Shown in pieces: positions 1 through 9,696 of a stretch of DNA of 64,000 bases. The stretch is taken from positions 496,001 through 560,000 of the forward strand of contig NZ_AP024814.1 in assembly GCF_019703305.1 (NCBI RefSeq). Direction: 5' to 3'. The notes under the pieces were generated by a model. The model was given only the letters and a program-made list of their open reading frames with translations. It ran no database searches and was not told where the DNA came from. Numbering within the stretch: the first letter of the stretch is position 1; each line of letters opens with the position of its first letter. A program made the position numbers and the translations under genes. The DNA comes from Helicobacter sp. NHP19-003 (GTDB taxonomy: Bacteria > Campylobacterota > Campylobacteria > Campylobacterales > Helicobacteraceae).

Positions 1-417
<417 letters not shown>

Positions 418-1332
418 CTAGTCTTTGGCGATGTTGATTTCTACATGCTTGCGCAATTTTTCCAGCTCCCCTTTGACATATTCTTGAAATTGGTGTTCTT
501 TGAGAATACCGATGATGGTTTGTTTGGCTTGCTCAAAAGTGGGGGTCTTGGGCTCGTTTTTGCTCGTGAGGTAGATCACATGGTAGCCAAACTTGGTTTT
601 AACGGGGGTTTTGGTGTAACTGCCGGGTCTTAGTGCAAAGACAGCATTGGAAAACTCAGGCGCCATTTGGTTTTTTTGGAATTTGCCTAAATCCCCGCCA
701 TTCTTGCTGTTCTTGGTGTTAGGGTCGATGGATTCTTTGTTGGCAATGCTGATGAACTCTTGCTCCACTTTATTTTTGGGGACTTTGTTGAGCTCGGAGA
801 TCACCCGTTTGGCTTCAGCTTCGGTTTTCACCAAAATATGGCGGGCGTGGGCTTCTTGCTGCACAAACTGCGCCTTATTCGCTTCGTAGTATTGTTTTAA
901 TTTGGCCTCGGGGATGTCCTCTTTGCCGATGACTTCAGCCTTATTTTTTGCCCATGTTTCGACAAGAAGTTGTTTTTTGTAAGCCTCCATCCTTTTGGCA
1001 AATTCTGGCGTTTCGTCTAACTTCTCTTTTTTGGCTTCTCTTTCAATCAACAAATTGTTGATGGCCTGTTCTAACAAGGCTTCTTTTTGCTCGGGTTTGA
1101 GTTTGTCAAAGTCAAAATTGGGGTTGCGCTGTTTAATCACATTAAAATCGCTCTCTGTGATGTCCACCACTTCAGGTTTGGCGGGGGCTTCTTTGTGTCT
1201 CCTATGGTGTTTACCCTTAGTAGGTGTGTCTTGGGGAGCGGGGAAGGTCACGGTGGCTAAAGTCTTAGCTCCCACAAAGCCCACACCTAAAACCCCCATT
1301 AAAACCAAACTCATAACGCTTCTCTTAACCAT
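418..1332 (-). CDS. Secreted PpiC/SurA-type peptidyl-prolyl cis-trans isomerase
   Basis: Parvulin-type prolyl isomerase of the periplasm or secreted fraction, counterpart of HP0175. An N-terminal hydrophobic stretch (about residues 5-22) ends in an AKTLA-like signal peptidase site; a Lys/His-rich linker follows, then a SurA-N-like helical region and a PpiC domain (about 155-265) with the typical HARHILVKTE start, GGDLG and FGYHVI motifs. I start at ATG 1332 because a GGAG lies six bases upstream; the in-frame TTG four codons earlier has no Shine-Dalgarno site. A TAGAAT -10-like box lies on the minus strand at 1392-1397, overlapping a TAGCATGCTA palindrome (1396-1405). Nine bases separate it from fba. 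Confidence 0.93.
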   Translation of the reverse strand: MVKRSVMSLVLMGVLGVGFVGAKTLATVTFPAPQDTPTKGKHHRRHKEAPAKPEVVDITESDFNVIKQRNPNFDFDKLKPEQKEALLEQAINNLLIEREAKKEKLDETPEFAKRMEAYKKQLLVETWAKNKAEVIGKEDIPEAKLKQYYEANKAQFVQQEAHARHILVKTEAEAKRVISELNKVPKNKVEQEFISIANKESIDPNTKNSKNGGDLGKFQKNQMAPEFSNAVFALRPGSYTKTPVKTKFGYHVIYLTSKNEPKTPTFEQAKQTIIGILKEHQFQEYVKGELEKLRKHVEINIAKD

Positions 1333-1463
1333 AAAGTTCTCCAAACTTATTGTGAATTGAAGCCTTGCATTTGCAAAGGCATGAAAAGTTTATTCTAGCA
1401 TGCTAAACTTAATGTAACCACTTAAAGCTACAAAGTGGGCTATCTTAAAAATACGAGGAAAAA

Positions 1464-2198
1464 ATGGAAACACCACTACAAAACATCCACAAAAGCTGGA
1501 AAGACTTTTTAAGCTGGAAAATGTTGTTTTTAAACTTGGGGCCCGTGTTCTTGGGGGTACTCTTTTGGGGGGTGATCTTGTTCCACTTTGGGGGCAACAT
1601 GGTGCGCATCATCGAGGGCTTTTTACCCACAAGCTGGGATCACTACGCCCACACAAATGGACTTTTGCCCGCCATGTTCTTGCTCGCCATTAAGATGTTC
1701 ACTTATGTGCTGTTGCTGTTGAGCGTTTTAATGCTCAGCCTCATCGGCAATCTCTTCATCTCTCTCTTTTACACCCCTGTGGTGATCTGCTACCTACACA
1801 GCCACGATTACACAAACCTACCCCTAGAAAACTTTGGAGATTTCATGGGTTGTATCCAGCACTTCTTAAAGCAATTTGCTTACTTGTGTATGTTTTTGGT
1901 GGTGTGCGCCCCACTCTACTTTATCCCCATCATCGGTGTATTTGTGTCGCTCATCCCCCATTACTTCTTCTTTAAAAACACGATCTCTTTTGACATCGGC
2001 AGCTCCATTTATAATCAAGAAACCTATCGGGAAGTGCTGAGAGACTACAAAGTGCCCCACCACAAAATCTCGATCATGGCTTATTTGTTCTCTTTAATCC
2101 CCATCTTTAACTTCTTCGCCACACTTTTACAGACCATCATTTTAGCCCGCTTCTTTTTAGACATTAAAGCCCAAAAGTCTAATGTGTCACAAATTTAG
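1464..2198 (+). CDS. EI24/CysZ-like integral membrane protein
   Basis: Polytopic inner-membrane protein of 244 residues with at least four hydrophobic segments (around 24-45, 68-100, 130-165 and 205-230) and the layout of the EI24 domain family (CysZ is a sulfate-transport member). It is the positional counterpart of HP0174, beside ppiC. AGGA sits seven bases before the ATG. It runs divergently from ppiC and its last 20 bases overlap the convergent crcB gene. Substrate cannot be told from sequence; a sulfate role should not be assumed. Confidence 0.8.
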   Translation: METPLQNIHKSWKDFLSWKMLFLNLGPVFLGVLFWGVILFHFGGNMVRIIEGFLPTSWDHYAHTNGLLPAMFLLAIKMFTYVLLLLSVLMLSLIGNLFISLFYTPVVICYLHSHDYTNLPLENFGDFMGCIQHFLKQFAYLCMFLVVCAPLYFIPIIGVFVSLIPHYFFFKNTISFDIGSSIYNQETYREVLRDYKVPHHKISIMAYLFSLIPIFNFFATLLQTIILARFFLDIKAQKSNVSQI

Positions 2199-2565
2199 CC
2201 AAGCCCCAGCCCAAGACCACGCACAGCAAGCCTAAGAGGTTGCTGCCCACCACATAAGCGATGGCTTCACCGAAGGCTTGTTTTTGTAGGAGTTTTAGGG
2301 TGTCTAGCCCAAAGGAAGAGAAAGTCGTGAACCCCCCTAGTACCCCCGTGATGAAAAACACGCTCATTTTATCGCCCAACACAGACTTGGCCGCCAAATG
2401 CCCGGCAAAGCCGATCACAAAACACCCAATCAAATTCACGCTGAAAGTGCCGACCGGGAAACTCTGCCAAATCCATAGCTTCGTGGGCGCGATCTTGCCC
2501 ACAAAATAGCGCAAACTCGCCCCCACAGCACCGCCCAAAGCGGCTAGTAAAAACATCAAATGCAT
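2179..2565 (-). CDS. crcB: CrcB/Fluc fluoride channel
   Basis: Small dimeric membrane channel that exports fluoride and protects cytoplasmic enolase and pyrophosphatase. The 128 residues have four hydrophobic helices and the family motifs GASLRYFVG near the start, GTFSVNLIGCFVIG around 40, and GGFTTFSSFGLD around 75-86 with the Na+-site and phenylalanine-box residues. It is the HP1225 counterpart, directly upstream of hemD (HP1224) as in H. pylori. It overlaps the convergent EI24 gene tail to tail. Confidence 0.93.
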   Translation of the reverse strand: MHLMFLLAALGGAVGASLRYFVGKIAPTKLWIWQSFPVGTFSVNLIGCFVIGFAGHLAAKSVLGDKMSVFFITGVLGGFTTFSSFGLDTLKLLQKQAFGEAIAYVVGSNLLGLLCVVLGWGLAKFVTH

Positions 2566-2604
2566 CTCGAGTCCTTTAAAATTTTCACCAATACTAGCAA
2601 AGAT

Positions 2605-3270
2605 TTAGAGCGTTTTGGCTAACTCTATACACGCTTCAAGGCTGGTCTGTGGACTTAAATGGGCGCAAATGTTTTTAGAAAAGGCGTTTAAAGTGCTTGT
2701 GCCGATGGCGATAGCGGTGTAGCTAGAATCCCACGCAAAATTAGCCAAAAAATGCCTATAACTGCTAGGCGCGCTAAACACCAGCACAGAGTGGGGTTTG
2801 GGTTTTTGCGTTTGGGGCAACTTTAAGGGAGTGTTTTGATAAGCGATGAGAGAGGGTAAAAAGTCTAGGGCATTTGTGGCGGTTTCTTTGGCACGCACAA
2901 AGAGCGTGGGGCTGGGCAAAAGGGTTTTGATTTCTCTTAAAAAACCTGTGGCATTTCCGCTTTGCCCCACAAAGGACACATTAAAGCCCAAATCCTTAGC
3001 CACTTGTGCGCTTTTATGTGCCAATACAAACACGGGCAGGCTTTTTAAAAAGGCGAGGGTTTTGCTGTTTTTTAAATTGTGTTCTAAACTCAAAGGGGCG
3101 TGTTTAGAAGTGAAAAGCAAGGCTTTCAAAGAATGCAGGGGGGGGGTTAGATTGTCTAAATTTAAGGGCAAATAGACAATTTGGCCACAGGCCAAGTAGC
3201 CGACACCGCCAAAGTCCGCTGGCCTTGCACTCCCTGTGGGAGTGCTGCCGACCACGACAATTGGACGCAC
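2605..3270 (-). CDS. hemD: Uroporphyrinogen-III synthase
   Basis: Closes and isomerises hydroxymethylbilane to uroporphyrinogen III in haem synthesis. 221 residues with the weakly conserved two-lobe HemD fold: ALLFTSKHA around 48-56, a VGQSG turn near 101, LVFSAPSS near 167, and AIAIGTST near 191. The GTG start overlaps the upstream rhodanese stop (TAGTG), implying coupled translation. The first 30 residues (STPTGSARPADFGG...) read unlike the rest and are encoded by two perfect hairpins between short direct repeats (see findings). Family sequence identity is always low, so the call rests on fold motifs plus HP1223-HP1224-HP1225 gene order. Confidence 0.82.
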   Translation of the reverse strand: MRPIVVVGSTPTGSARPADFGGVGYLACGQIVYLPLNLDNLTPPLHSLKALLFTSKHAPLSLEHNLKNSKTLAFLKSLPVFVLAHKSAQVAKDLGFNVSFVGQSGNATGFLREIKTLLPSPTLFVRAKETATNALDFLPSLIAYQNTPLKLPQTQKPKPHSVLVFSAPSSYRHFLANFAWDSSYTAIAIGTSTLNAFSKNICAHLSPQTSLEACIELAKTL

Positions 3271-3587
3271 TAATTCTCTAGGACTTCTAAGCCCGATGCC
3301 TTAAAGTCGTCAAAGTCTGCCTTCAAAAAGTAGACATTAGAAACCCCAGCCCCGTGCAAAGCATTGGCGTACTGCGCAGCGGTGTTGCCCCGCCAGCATT
3401 GCAAAATAATCCTTTCTTGTGGGTGTTCAAGGGCGAACCTTTTAATGGCGTTCAAGTCGTCCATGTGGATCGCTTCTTTTAAATGCGCCTTGTGGTAACT
3501 CTCTGCGTCCCTGATGTCGATCACGCGATAGTCCTTGGGGTTAAAATGCCCTAAATCCACGAGTTGGTGGGTGTAGCTGCTCTGCAT
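3270..3587 (-). CDS. Single-domain rhodanese-like sulfurtransferase
   Basis: 105-residue rhodanese domain (HP1223 counterpart) with the conserved RVIDIRDAESYHKAHLKEAIHM front half and an active-site loop ILQCWRGNTA, where Cys84 would carry the persulfide. No signal peptide, so cytoplasmic. It ends in a TAG that overlaps the GTG start of hemD. The physiological sulfur acceptor cannot be read from sequence. Confidence 0.88.
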   Translation of the reverse strand: MQSSYTHQLVDLGHFNPKDYRVIDIRDAESYHKAHLKEAIHMDDLNAIKRFALEHPQERIILQCWRGNTAAQYANALHGAGVSNVYFLKADFDDFKASGLEVLEN

Positions 3588-3693
3588 GCAAATCCTTTAA
3601 AATTTTACGGGGGATTTTAGCATGTTTTCGCACACAAAGATAAACAGCAAAAGAAGTGGTAAAATTGGCTTATTTTGACAACAAAGGCAACAC

Positions 3694-6510
3694 ATGCAAC
3701 AAAATTACGCCGCATTTTACCAAGAAGCCCAAGAGTTTTTGGGCGATCGTGTTTATAAGGATTATTTGCGCCGAGTGGTCTATGGCATCGATGCGTCATG
3801 TTATCGCTATGTCCCCGAGTTGGTCGTCAAAGTCCGCCACGAGGCAGAGGTCATGCGCCTTTGCGCTTTGGCTAAAAAACACAGCACCTCCCTAACTTTT
3901 AGGGCGGCAGGCAGCTCTTTATCCGGGCAGGCGTGTGGGAGTGGAGTGTTGGTGATGGCAAATTTAGGCTGGCAAGAGATCAAGCCTCAAAACGATGGGG
4001 CAAGTGTGCGGCTTGGTTGTGGGGTGATCGGAGCACAAGCCAACAATGCCCTGAGGGCGTACCAAAAAAAGATCGGGCCAGACCCTGCGACCATCGCGAC
4101 CGCGATGGTGGGGGGGATTTTAGCCAACAACGCCAGCGGCATGTGCTGCGGAGTAGCACAAAACAGCTATAAAACCTTGAAATCGATTCGTGTAGTTTTA
4201 GCCGATGGCACGCTCTTAGACACGAGCAAACAAGAGAGCGTGGAGGCGTTTAAACAAAGCCACGCCCCGCTCCTAGAGGGGTTATTAGCTTTGCGCAAAG
4301 AGGTGCTGGAGGATGAAGAATTGCACGCCTTGATCCAAAAGAAATACAAAATCAAAAACACCACAGGTTATAGTCTAAACGCTCTTGTGGATTTTGAAGA
4401 CCCCATAGACATTTTAAGCCATTTATTCATAGGTTCGGAGGGGACTTTGGGCTTTATCTCTAGCTGTGAGCTGCATTGTGTGCCCGACTACCCTTATAAA
4501 ATCTGCTTCTTGCTCTTTTACGAGAGCTTGGCGGCAAGCTTAAAAGGGGTGCAAATTTTGGCACAAAATGCGGATAAAATCAGCGCCGCCGAGCTAATGG
4601 ACTATGCGTGTCTAGCCAGCGTGAAGGGTGCGGAGGGCATGCCTAGCGTGTTAAACGAGGTGAAGCCGGGCTATGCGTGCATTTTGGCGCAACTTGAGAG
4701 CACCGATCTAAGCACCCTTGAAGCCAACAGCACCTTTGTGTTAGAAAAATTGCAAGCCGCCCCCACAATTTTGCCCCTAGAGCAAAGCGCAGACCCCAAA
4801 GTCTACAACACATGGTGGAAAATTAGAAAAGGCATTTTTCCCATTGTGGCGGGGCGGCGGCGCAGTGGGGCGAGTGTGATTACAGAGGATTTATGCTTTG
4901 ACATGGAGCATTTACAAGAGGGAATTGCCAACTTGCAAAGCTTGTTAGAAAAGCATGGCTTTAAAGAACATAGTGTGATTTTTGGGCATGCCTTGAGTGG
5001 CAATTTGCATTTTTTAATCACCCCCATTTTAGAAAACCCCAAAGAGCGGGCGCAATTTAGCGCGCTCATGGAGGATTTAGCCCAAATGGTCGCCTCTTTG
5101 CAAGGCTCGATCAAAGCCGAGCATGGCACAGGGCGCATGGTCGCCCCCTTTGTCAAATTAGAGTGGGGTGAGAAGGCCTATCAAATTTGCGAGCGCATTA
5201 AAGCTTTGTTTGACCCGGACAAACTCTTAAACCCCGATGTGATTCTCTCCAACGACCCGCAAATCCACGCCAAGAATTTAAAAGAGAGCGTGCCCATTGC
5301 CCCCGAGATCGAGCCTTGCATGGAGTGTGGATTTTGTGAGCGCATTTGCCCTAGTCGGTATTTGTCGCTCACCCCACGCCAGCGCATAAGCTTACAGCGT
5401 GAGATCGCCTATTTGGGCAAAAAAGCGGCACAAGGTTTAGCCACAGACATTGCCCTACTTGAAGAGTTGTTAGAGGGGTATAAATATCTGAGCGATGAAA
5501 CCTGTGCGGCGTGCCATATGTGCTCTACCCTTTGTCCGCTAGGCATTGACAGCGCCACGATTGCGCTTAAAAGCCGCAGACAAGAAAAAACCCCCCTAGT
5601 GGCTAAAGAAATTTTAAAACACATGGGTGCCGTGGTCGGGGGCTTAAAAGTGGGGCTTGGCGCGGTGCAAGTGGGGCAAGTGGCATTGGGGGCAAATTTT
5701 ATCCACAAGTGCAGCCAAAAGTTGCACGCCAAAATCCACACGCCCATCGTCCCAAATTACATGCCAAGAAGGAATCAATTTAAACTCACCAGCAAGCCCG
5801 GCAACCAAAGCGTGCTGTATTTTTCCACTTGTATCAATCGGGCGTTTGCACCCTCTAAATTAATGCCCGATCAGCGCAGCTTGCAAGAAGTCTTTGAGTC
5901 GCTGTGCCAAAAAGCCGGCTTTGGGGTGATCTACCCGACAGAGTTGCCTAAATTTTGCTGTGGCAAGGCGTTCATTGACTATCCAGACTTGAGTGTACAA
6001 AACACAGAGAAAAACGCCAAATTGCTAAAAGAGTTGTCTCAAAATGGCGCAATCCCCATTGTGATCGACCACAGCGCATGCAGCGCGTATTTGATCGAAC
6101 AGTTAGAACACACGGGACTCAAAATCTACGACATGCCCATTTTCATCCAAGAGTTTTTGTTGCCCCATTTAAAAATCACGCCTTTAAACGAGGACATCGC
6201 CCTTTACACAATGTGTGCAGCCAAACGCTTGGGCTATGCGCAGAACATGCGGGATTTGGCTAAAGCATGCGTGAGTGGTAAGGTTGTAGAGCACACCGAC
6301 ACGGGTTGTTGCGGTTTTGCCGGCAATAAGGGGTTTTTAACCCCAGAGCTCAACGACCACGCCCTGCTAGATTTCACCAGCTTCTACCAAGATAAAAAAC
6401 TTAAAAAAGGCTTTTGCAGCTCCAGCACTTGCGAAGTGGGCTTAAGCCAGCACACAAACATCCCCTTCCAGCACATTGCCTACTTGGTCGATTCGTGCAG
6501 CGATGAATAA
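3694..6510 (+). CDS. dld: FAD-linked oxidase / Fe-S protein, D-lactate dehydrogenase-like
   Basis: Large respiratory flavoprotein (938 residues, HP1222 counterpart) expected to oxidise D-lactate or a related 2-hydroxyacid and feed the quinone pool at the inner membrane. In order: an FAD-binding PCMH-type domain (about 35-200, with AAGSSLSGQACG and AMVGGILANNASG), the FAD-oxidase C-terminal domain (about 250-510, with HALSGNLHF and HGTGRMVAPF), two 4Fe-4S clusters (CMECGFCERICP near 541 and CAACHMCSTLCP near 602), and CCG-type cysteine motifs (FCCGKAF near 752, TGCCGFAGNKG near 870). Uncoupled from its upstream neighbour; its stop overlaps the uppS start. Confidence 0.88.
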   Translation: MQQNYAAFYQEAQEFLGDRVYKDYLRRVVYGIDASCYRYVPELVVKVRHEAEVMRLCALAKKHSTSLTFRAAGSSLSGQACGSGVLVMANLGWQEIKPQNDGASVRLGCGVIGAQANNALRAYQKKIGPDPATIATAMVGGILANNASGMCCGVAQNSYKTLKSIRVVLADGTLLDTSKQESVEAFKQSHAPLLEGLLALRKEVLEDEELHALIQKKYKIKNTTGYSLNALVDFEDPIDILSHLFIGSEGTLGFISSCELHCVPDYPYKICFLLFYESLAASLKGVQILAQNADKISAAELMDYACLASVKGAEGMPSVLNEVKPGYACILAQLESTDLSTLEANSTFVLEKLQAAPTILPLEQSADPKVYNTWWKIRKGIFPIVAGRRRSGASVITEDLCFDMEHLQEGIANLQSLLEKHGFKEHSVIFGHALSGNLHFLITPILENPKERAQFSALMEDLAQMVASLQGSIKAEHGTGRMVAPFVKLEWGEKAYQICERIKALFDPDKLLNPDVILSNDPQIHAKNLKESVPIAPEIEPCMECGFCERICPSRYLSLTPRQRISLQREIAYLGKKAAQGLATDIALLEELLEGYKYLSDETCAACHMCSTLCPLGIDSATIALKSRRQEKTPLVAKEILKHMGAVVGGLKVGLGAVQVGQVALGANFIHKCSQKLHAKIHTPIVPNYMPRRNQFKLTSKPGNQSVLYFSTCINRAFAPSKLMPDQRSLQEVFESLCQKAGFGVIYPTELPKFCCGKAFIDYPDLSVQNTEKNAKLLKELSQNGAIPIVIDHSACSAYLIEQLEHTGLKIYDMPIFIQEFLLPHLKITPLNEDIALYTMCAAKRLGYAQNMRDLAKACVSGKVVEHTDTGCCGFAGNKGFLTPELNDHALLDFTSFYQDKKLKKGFCSSSTCEVGLSQHTNIPFQHIAYLVDSCSDE

Positions 6511-7183
6511 CTTAGCGCATTTAGCCATTATTATGGATGGCAACGGGCGGTGGGCAAAGTTGCAGGGCAAACCCCGCACCCATGGACACCAGCAGGGAAT
6601 CAATGCCCTAAGAAACATCACCATTTGGTGTGCCAAAGAACACATCGCCTACCTCACGCTTTACGCCTTTTCTACCGAGAATTGGAGTCGCCCCAAAACC
6701 GAAGTGGAGTTTCTAATGCGCATGCTCAAAAAATATCTCGTGCAAGAACGCCCCACTTATTTAGAGCATAAAATCCGCTTCAAGGCGATCGGCAATTTAA
6801 AGAAGTTCAGCCCCACCCTGCAAAAGACCATTTTAAATTTGGAGCAGGAAACCGCCACACACACGGCCTTAACGCAGGTGTTAGCCCTAAACTATGGGGG
6901 GCGTGATGAGATCGCTAGGGCGTGTGGGCGCATATTGGAGCGTGGCTTAAAGGGAGATTTGCAAGAGCTCATCGGGGCGCATTTAGACACCGCTGGCTTG
7001 CCCGATGTGGATTTGTTGGTGCGCACAGGGGGGGAGATGCGCCTGTCTAATTTTTTGCTGTGGCAATCTAGCTATGCCGAGTTGTTTTTTAGTCCCGTGT
7101 TGTGGCCCGACTTTACACCCGAGCATTTGGCGCAAATCATCGCTTCATTTAACCAAAGACAACGCAAATTTGGTAAGGTGTAG
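6503..7183 (+). CDS. uppS: Undecaprenyl diphosphate synthase
   Basis: Cis-prenyltransferase making the C55 lipid carrier for peptidoglycan and O-antigen from farnesyl diphosphate and isopentenyl diphosphate. It starts at ATG 6503, overlapping the dld stop, and reads MNNLAHLAIIMDGNGRWA. The catalytic Asp is in IIMDGNGRWA; RTGGEMRLSNFLLWQ and the YAELFF stretch near the C-terminus bind the isopentenyl substrate and Mg2+. At 226 residues it is a normal length. In-frame upstream extension is possible but would run deep into dld. Confidence 0.95.
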   Translation: MNNLAHLAIIMDGNGRWAKLQGKPRTHGHQQGINALRNITIWCAKEHIAYLTLYAFSTENWSRPKTEVEFLMRMLKKYLVQERPTYLEHKIRFKAIGNLKKFSPTLQKTILNLEQETATHTALTQVLALNYGGRDEIARACGRILERGLKGDLQELIGAHLDTAGLPDVDLLVRTGGEMRLSNFLLWQSSYAELFFSPVLWPDFTPEHLAQIIASFNQRQRKFGKV

Positions 7184-7198
7184 CAAAAAGGGGCGAGC

Positions 7199-7870
7199 AT
7201 GGCGTTAAGAGTTGTGGTGTGGGATTTTGATGGAGTGGTGTTTAACAGCATGCACTTAAAAGGCGAGGGGTTTAAGGCGTTGTTTAGACGGCACACAAAG
7301 GCGGATGAAACAATCTTAAAGGCGTTTGAGGATTACCATTACGCCAATGGGGGGGTGAGTCGCTTTGATAAAATTGCCCATTTTTACACCCAAATTTTAA
7401 AGAAAACCATAGATGTGGATAAAATCAACGCCCTAGTTGAGGAGTTCGGGCAAATCATTTCTAAAGACCTGTTCTCGAGAGAACATTTAAACGCAGAAGT
7501 GTTGGACTTCATCAAGGCAAACGATGAGGCGTATATTTTCCACATCGCCTCGGCGGCTCTGCATAGCGAGTTGCAAGTGCTCTGCGAGTTTTTGGGGATT
7601 GTGCCCTATTTTAAGAGCATTGAGGGCACGCCCCCGGCAAAGGTTAAAATTTTAAGCAATCTTTGCGCCAAGTACGGCTATGAGCCTAGCCAAATGGTCT
7701 TGATCGGCGATAGCAAGAGCGATTATGAGAGCGCAAGGGCCAATAAAATTGCTTTTTTAGGTTACAACAACCCCGCCCTAAAAGAGTTGTGGCCAAATGC
7801 CTATATCCATACTTTTAAAGGCTTAGATTTAGAAAAACTCACACAGAGGGCTTGCTTAGATCAATTTTGA
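7199..7870 (+). CDS. HAD-superfamily phosphatase (phosphoglycolate phosphatase-like)
   Basis: 223-residue HAD hydrolase. Motif I is WDFDGVVFNS (nucleophile Asp9, acid Asp11), motif II a Ser in HIASAAL, motif III a Lys in PPAKVKIL, and motif IV VLIGDSKSDYESA. The helical cap between motifs I and II (about 20-90) is type C1. Substrate is unknown; similar enzymes act on phosphoglycolate or sugar phosphates. It runs convergently into the wzk-like flippase gene with a 32-bp overlap at the 3' ends. Confidence 0.82.
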   Translation: MALRVVVWDFDGVVFNSMHLKGEGFKALFRRHTKADETILKAFEDYHYANGGVSRFDKIAHFYTQILKKTIDVDKINALVEEFGQIISKDLFSREHLNAEVLDFIKANDEAYIFHIASAALHSELQVLCEFLGIVPYFKSIEGTPPAKVKILSNLCAKYGYEPSQMVLIGDSKSDYESARANKIAFLGYNNPALKELWPNAYIHTFKGLDLEKLTQRACLDQF

Positions 7871-9563
7871 CATCACAACGCTCAATGGTACTGAGGCGGT
7901 GTGCGATTACGAGTAAAGTTTTGTCTTCAGCCACGCTGTAAATCTCGTCCATGATTTTTGCCTCTGTAGGGGTGTCTAGGGCAGAGGTGGCTTCATCTAG
8001 GACTAAAATCTCGGGGTTGTCATACAAGGCCCTAGCAATGCCTAGCCTTTGCTTTTGCCCTCCGCTGAGGTTGATCCCCCCCTCGCCTATGGTCGTTTCA
8101 ATCCCCCGATGTTGGCACAAAAAGTCGTAAATGTGCGCCATTTTGCAAACCTCTATGACCCTGTTTTCATCCAGCGGGCTACCACAAGCGACATTTTCTG
8201 CCACACTCCCATCAAACAAATAGATGTGCTGGGGGATGTAGCCGATCTTTTGCCGCCATGTACGGATGTTTTGGGGGGTTAGGGGGGCATGATCTATGAA
8301 AATCTGCCCCTCATTTGGATACAGCACACCTATAATGATGTCCACGAGTGTGGATTTACCACACCCACTAGGCCCGACAAAAGCGACTTTTTGCCCCTTT
8401 TTGATCTCCAAATCCACGCCTTGTAAAATGGGGTGGGTATGCTTGTAGGCAAAACTGACATTTTTAAGGCAGATCGCCTCTTTAAAGGGTAAATCTAATG
8501 CCCCCTCTTCTTGGATGGGGCGCTTCAAGTCCTTGTAAACCCCATTGATCGCGTGCTGTTGGTAACAGATGATGTTGTATTGATCTAAAATGCGGTTTAA
8601 GGAGGGGAGCATGCGATAAAGGGCTAAAGCGTACATGGAGATGATGGGCAAGACCATCCGCGCCTCTCCATATTTATGCAAGACATAGACGACCGCTAAA
8701 ATGAGCAGACTAAAGCCCACGGTCTCTAAAAAGCGGTTGGGGATCGCTTGCAGAGTGCGGTAGGTGATGTTGGCTTTGGCACTATTGAGGCTGTTTTGGC
8801 TAAAGATTTGGTAGGCTTGTTCGTGATTGTCTTTCAGTTTGGTGATTTTAAAATTGCCAAAAAACTTAGAAAAGATTTTTAGGGATTGTACTTGCGTGTT
8901 GTTGGCGATCTGCCCCTTTTGTTGGATGAACCTAGACATGTATTTGGTAATGAAAAAGACTTGCAGGGCGAGGATAAAGGTTAAAGCAAGGGTCATTTTC
9001 CAGTTGGTGTAAAGCAAGAGTCCATACAAAAATAACATGATGCTCAGTTCGGAGAGCAATCCTAAAATGGCATTCAAGCCCTCTGCTACATTCTGGCTTT
9101 TTCCCATGATGGCGTGGCGGATTTTGTCTAGGTTGAGGTTGATGTGCTCTAAGTAGGAGCTTTTGAGGTGGTGCATGAACAGCCTTTGGGCAAGGGCGTG
9201 CGCCTTTTTGGAGGCAAAACGGCCATTGACATAGGCAAAGAGCACGCTATAACCCAAACGGAACACATACAGCCCCACGAGCACAAAGCTGAAAAAGTAG
9301 GCAAAGTGTAGAGGGGTTTTAAAGTGAAAAGTGTCATAAACCGCGCGGGCATAGGGGTTAGAGAGGATCAAATCTGGCGAGCTAGCCAGCGTGATGAAGG
9401 GCATGATCGCGCTGATCGAAAAGACTTCGATCAAAGAGAGCAGAATCGACATAAAAACCAACACAACTAAGATTTTTTTATCTCGTTTATCAAATAGGGC
9501 AGAGATTTGCAAGAGCGAACGCAAGAAAATTTTAAAGAGGCTGAGACGCTTCTTTGAAGCCAA
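7839..9563 (-). CDS. wzk: ABC-type lipid-linked glycan flippase (Wzk/PglK-like)
   Basis: Half-transporter of 574 residues: six transmembrane helices in the first 320, then a nucleotide-binding domain with Walker A GPSGCGKST, Q-loop IGYIPQHIYLFDG, signature NLSGGQKQR, Walker B ILVLDEATSALD and switch LLVIAHR. The overall sequence matches the PglK/Wzk type that moves undecaprenyl-linked oligosaccharide across the inner membrane; in H. pylori Wzk (HP1206) flips O-antigen. uppS, encoding the lipid carrier synthase, is two genes away. An MsbA-type lipid A exporter is the main alternative. Confidence 0.8.
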   Translation of the reverse strand: MASKKRLSLFKIFLRSLLQISALFDKRDKKILVVLVFMSILLSLIEVFSISAIMPFITLASSPDLILSNPYARAVYDTFHFKTPLHFAYFFSFVLVGLYVFRLGYSVLFAYVNGRFASKKAHALAQRLFMHHLKSSYLEHINLNLDKIRHAIMGKSQNVAEGLNAILGLLSELSIMLFLYGLLLYTNWKMTLALTFILALQVFFITKYMSRFIQQKGQIANNTQVQSLKIFSKFFGNFKITKLKDNHEQAYQIFSQNSLNSAKANITYRTLQAIPNRFLETVGFSLLILAVVYVLHKYGEARMVLPIISMYALALYRMLPSLNRILDQYNIICYQQHAINGVYKDLKRPIQEEGALDLPFKEAICLKNVSFAYKHTHPILQGVDLEIKKGQKVAFVGPSGCGKSTLVDIIIGVLYPNEGQIFIDHAPLTPQNIRTWRQKIGYIPQHIYLFDGSVAENVACGSPLDENRVIEVCKMAHIYDFLCQHRGIETTIGEGGINLSGGQKQRLGIARALYDNPEILVLDEATSALDTPTEAKIMDEIYSVAEDKTLLVIAHRLSTIERCDVKIDLSKPSV

Positions 9564-9638
9564 GTAGAATCCTTAAAAGACAATTTAAAGGAGCAAATTA
9601 TACCCAAAACCCACCTTGATTGTTAATGGATATTTGGC

Positions 9639-9644
9639 TACAAT
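9639..9644 (+). promoter_or_regulatory. Likely -10 box of ahpC
   Basis: TACAAT preceded by a T-rich stretch, as is usual for Helicobacter housekeeping promoters that lack a strict -35. It lies 52 bases before the ahpC ATG, leaving a leader of about 45 nt that ends in AGGAGA. Confidence 0.55.
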
Positions 9645-9696
9645 GCGCCCGTTAGTTTTTCTAACAAAAACAATCATATTTACGAGGAGATTTTTT

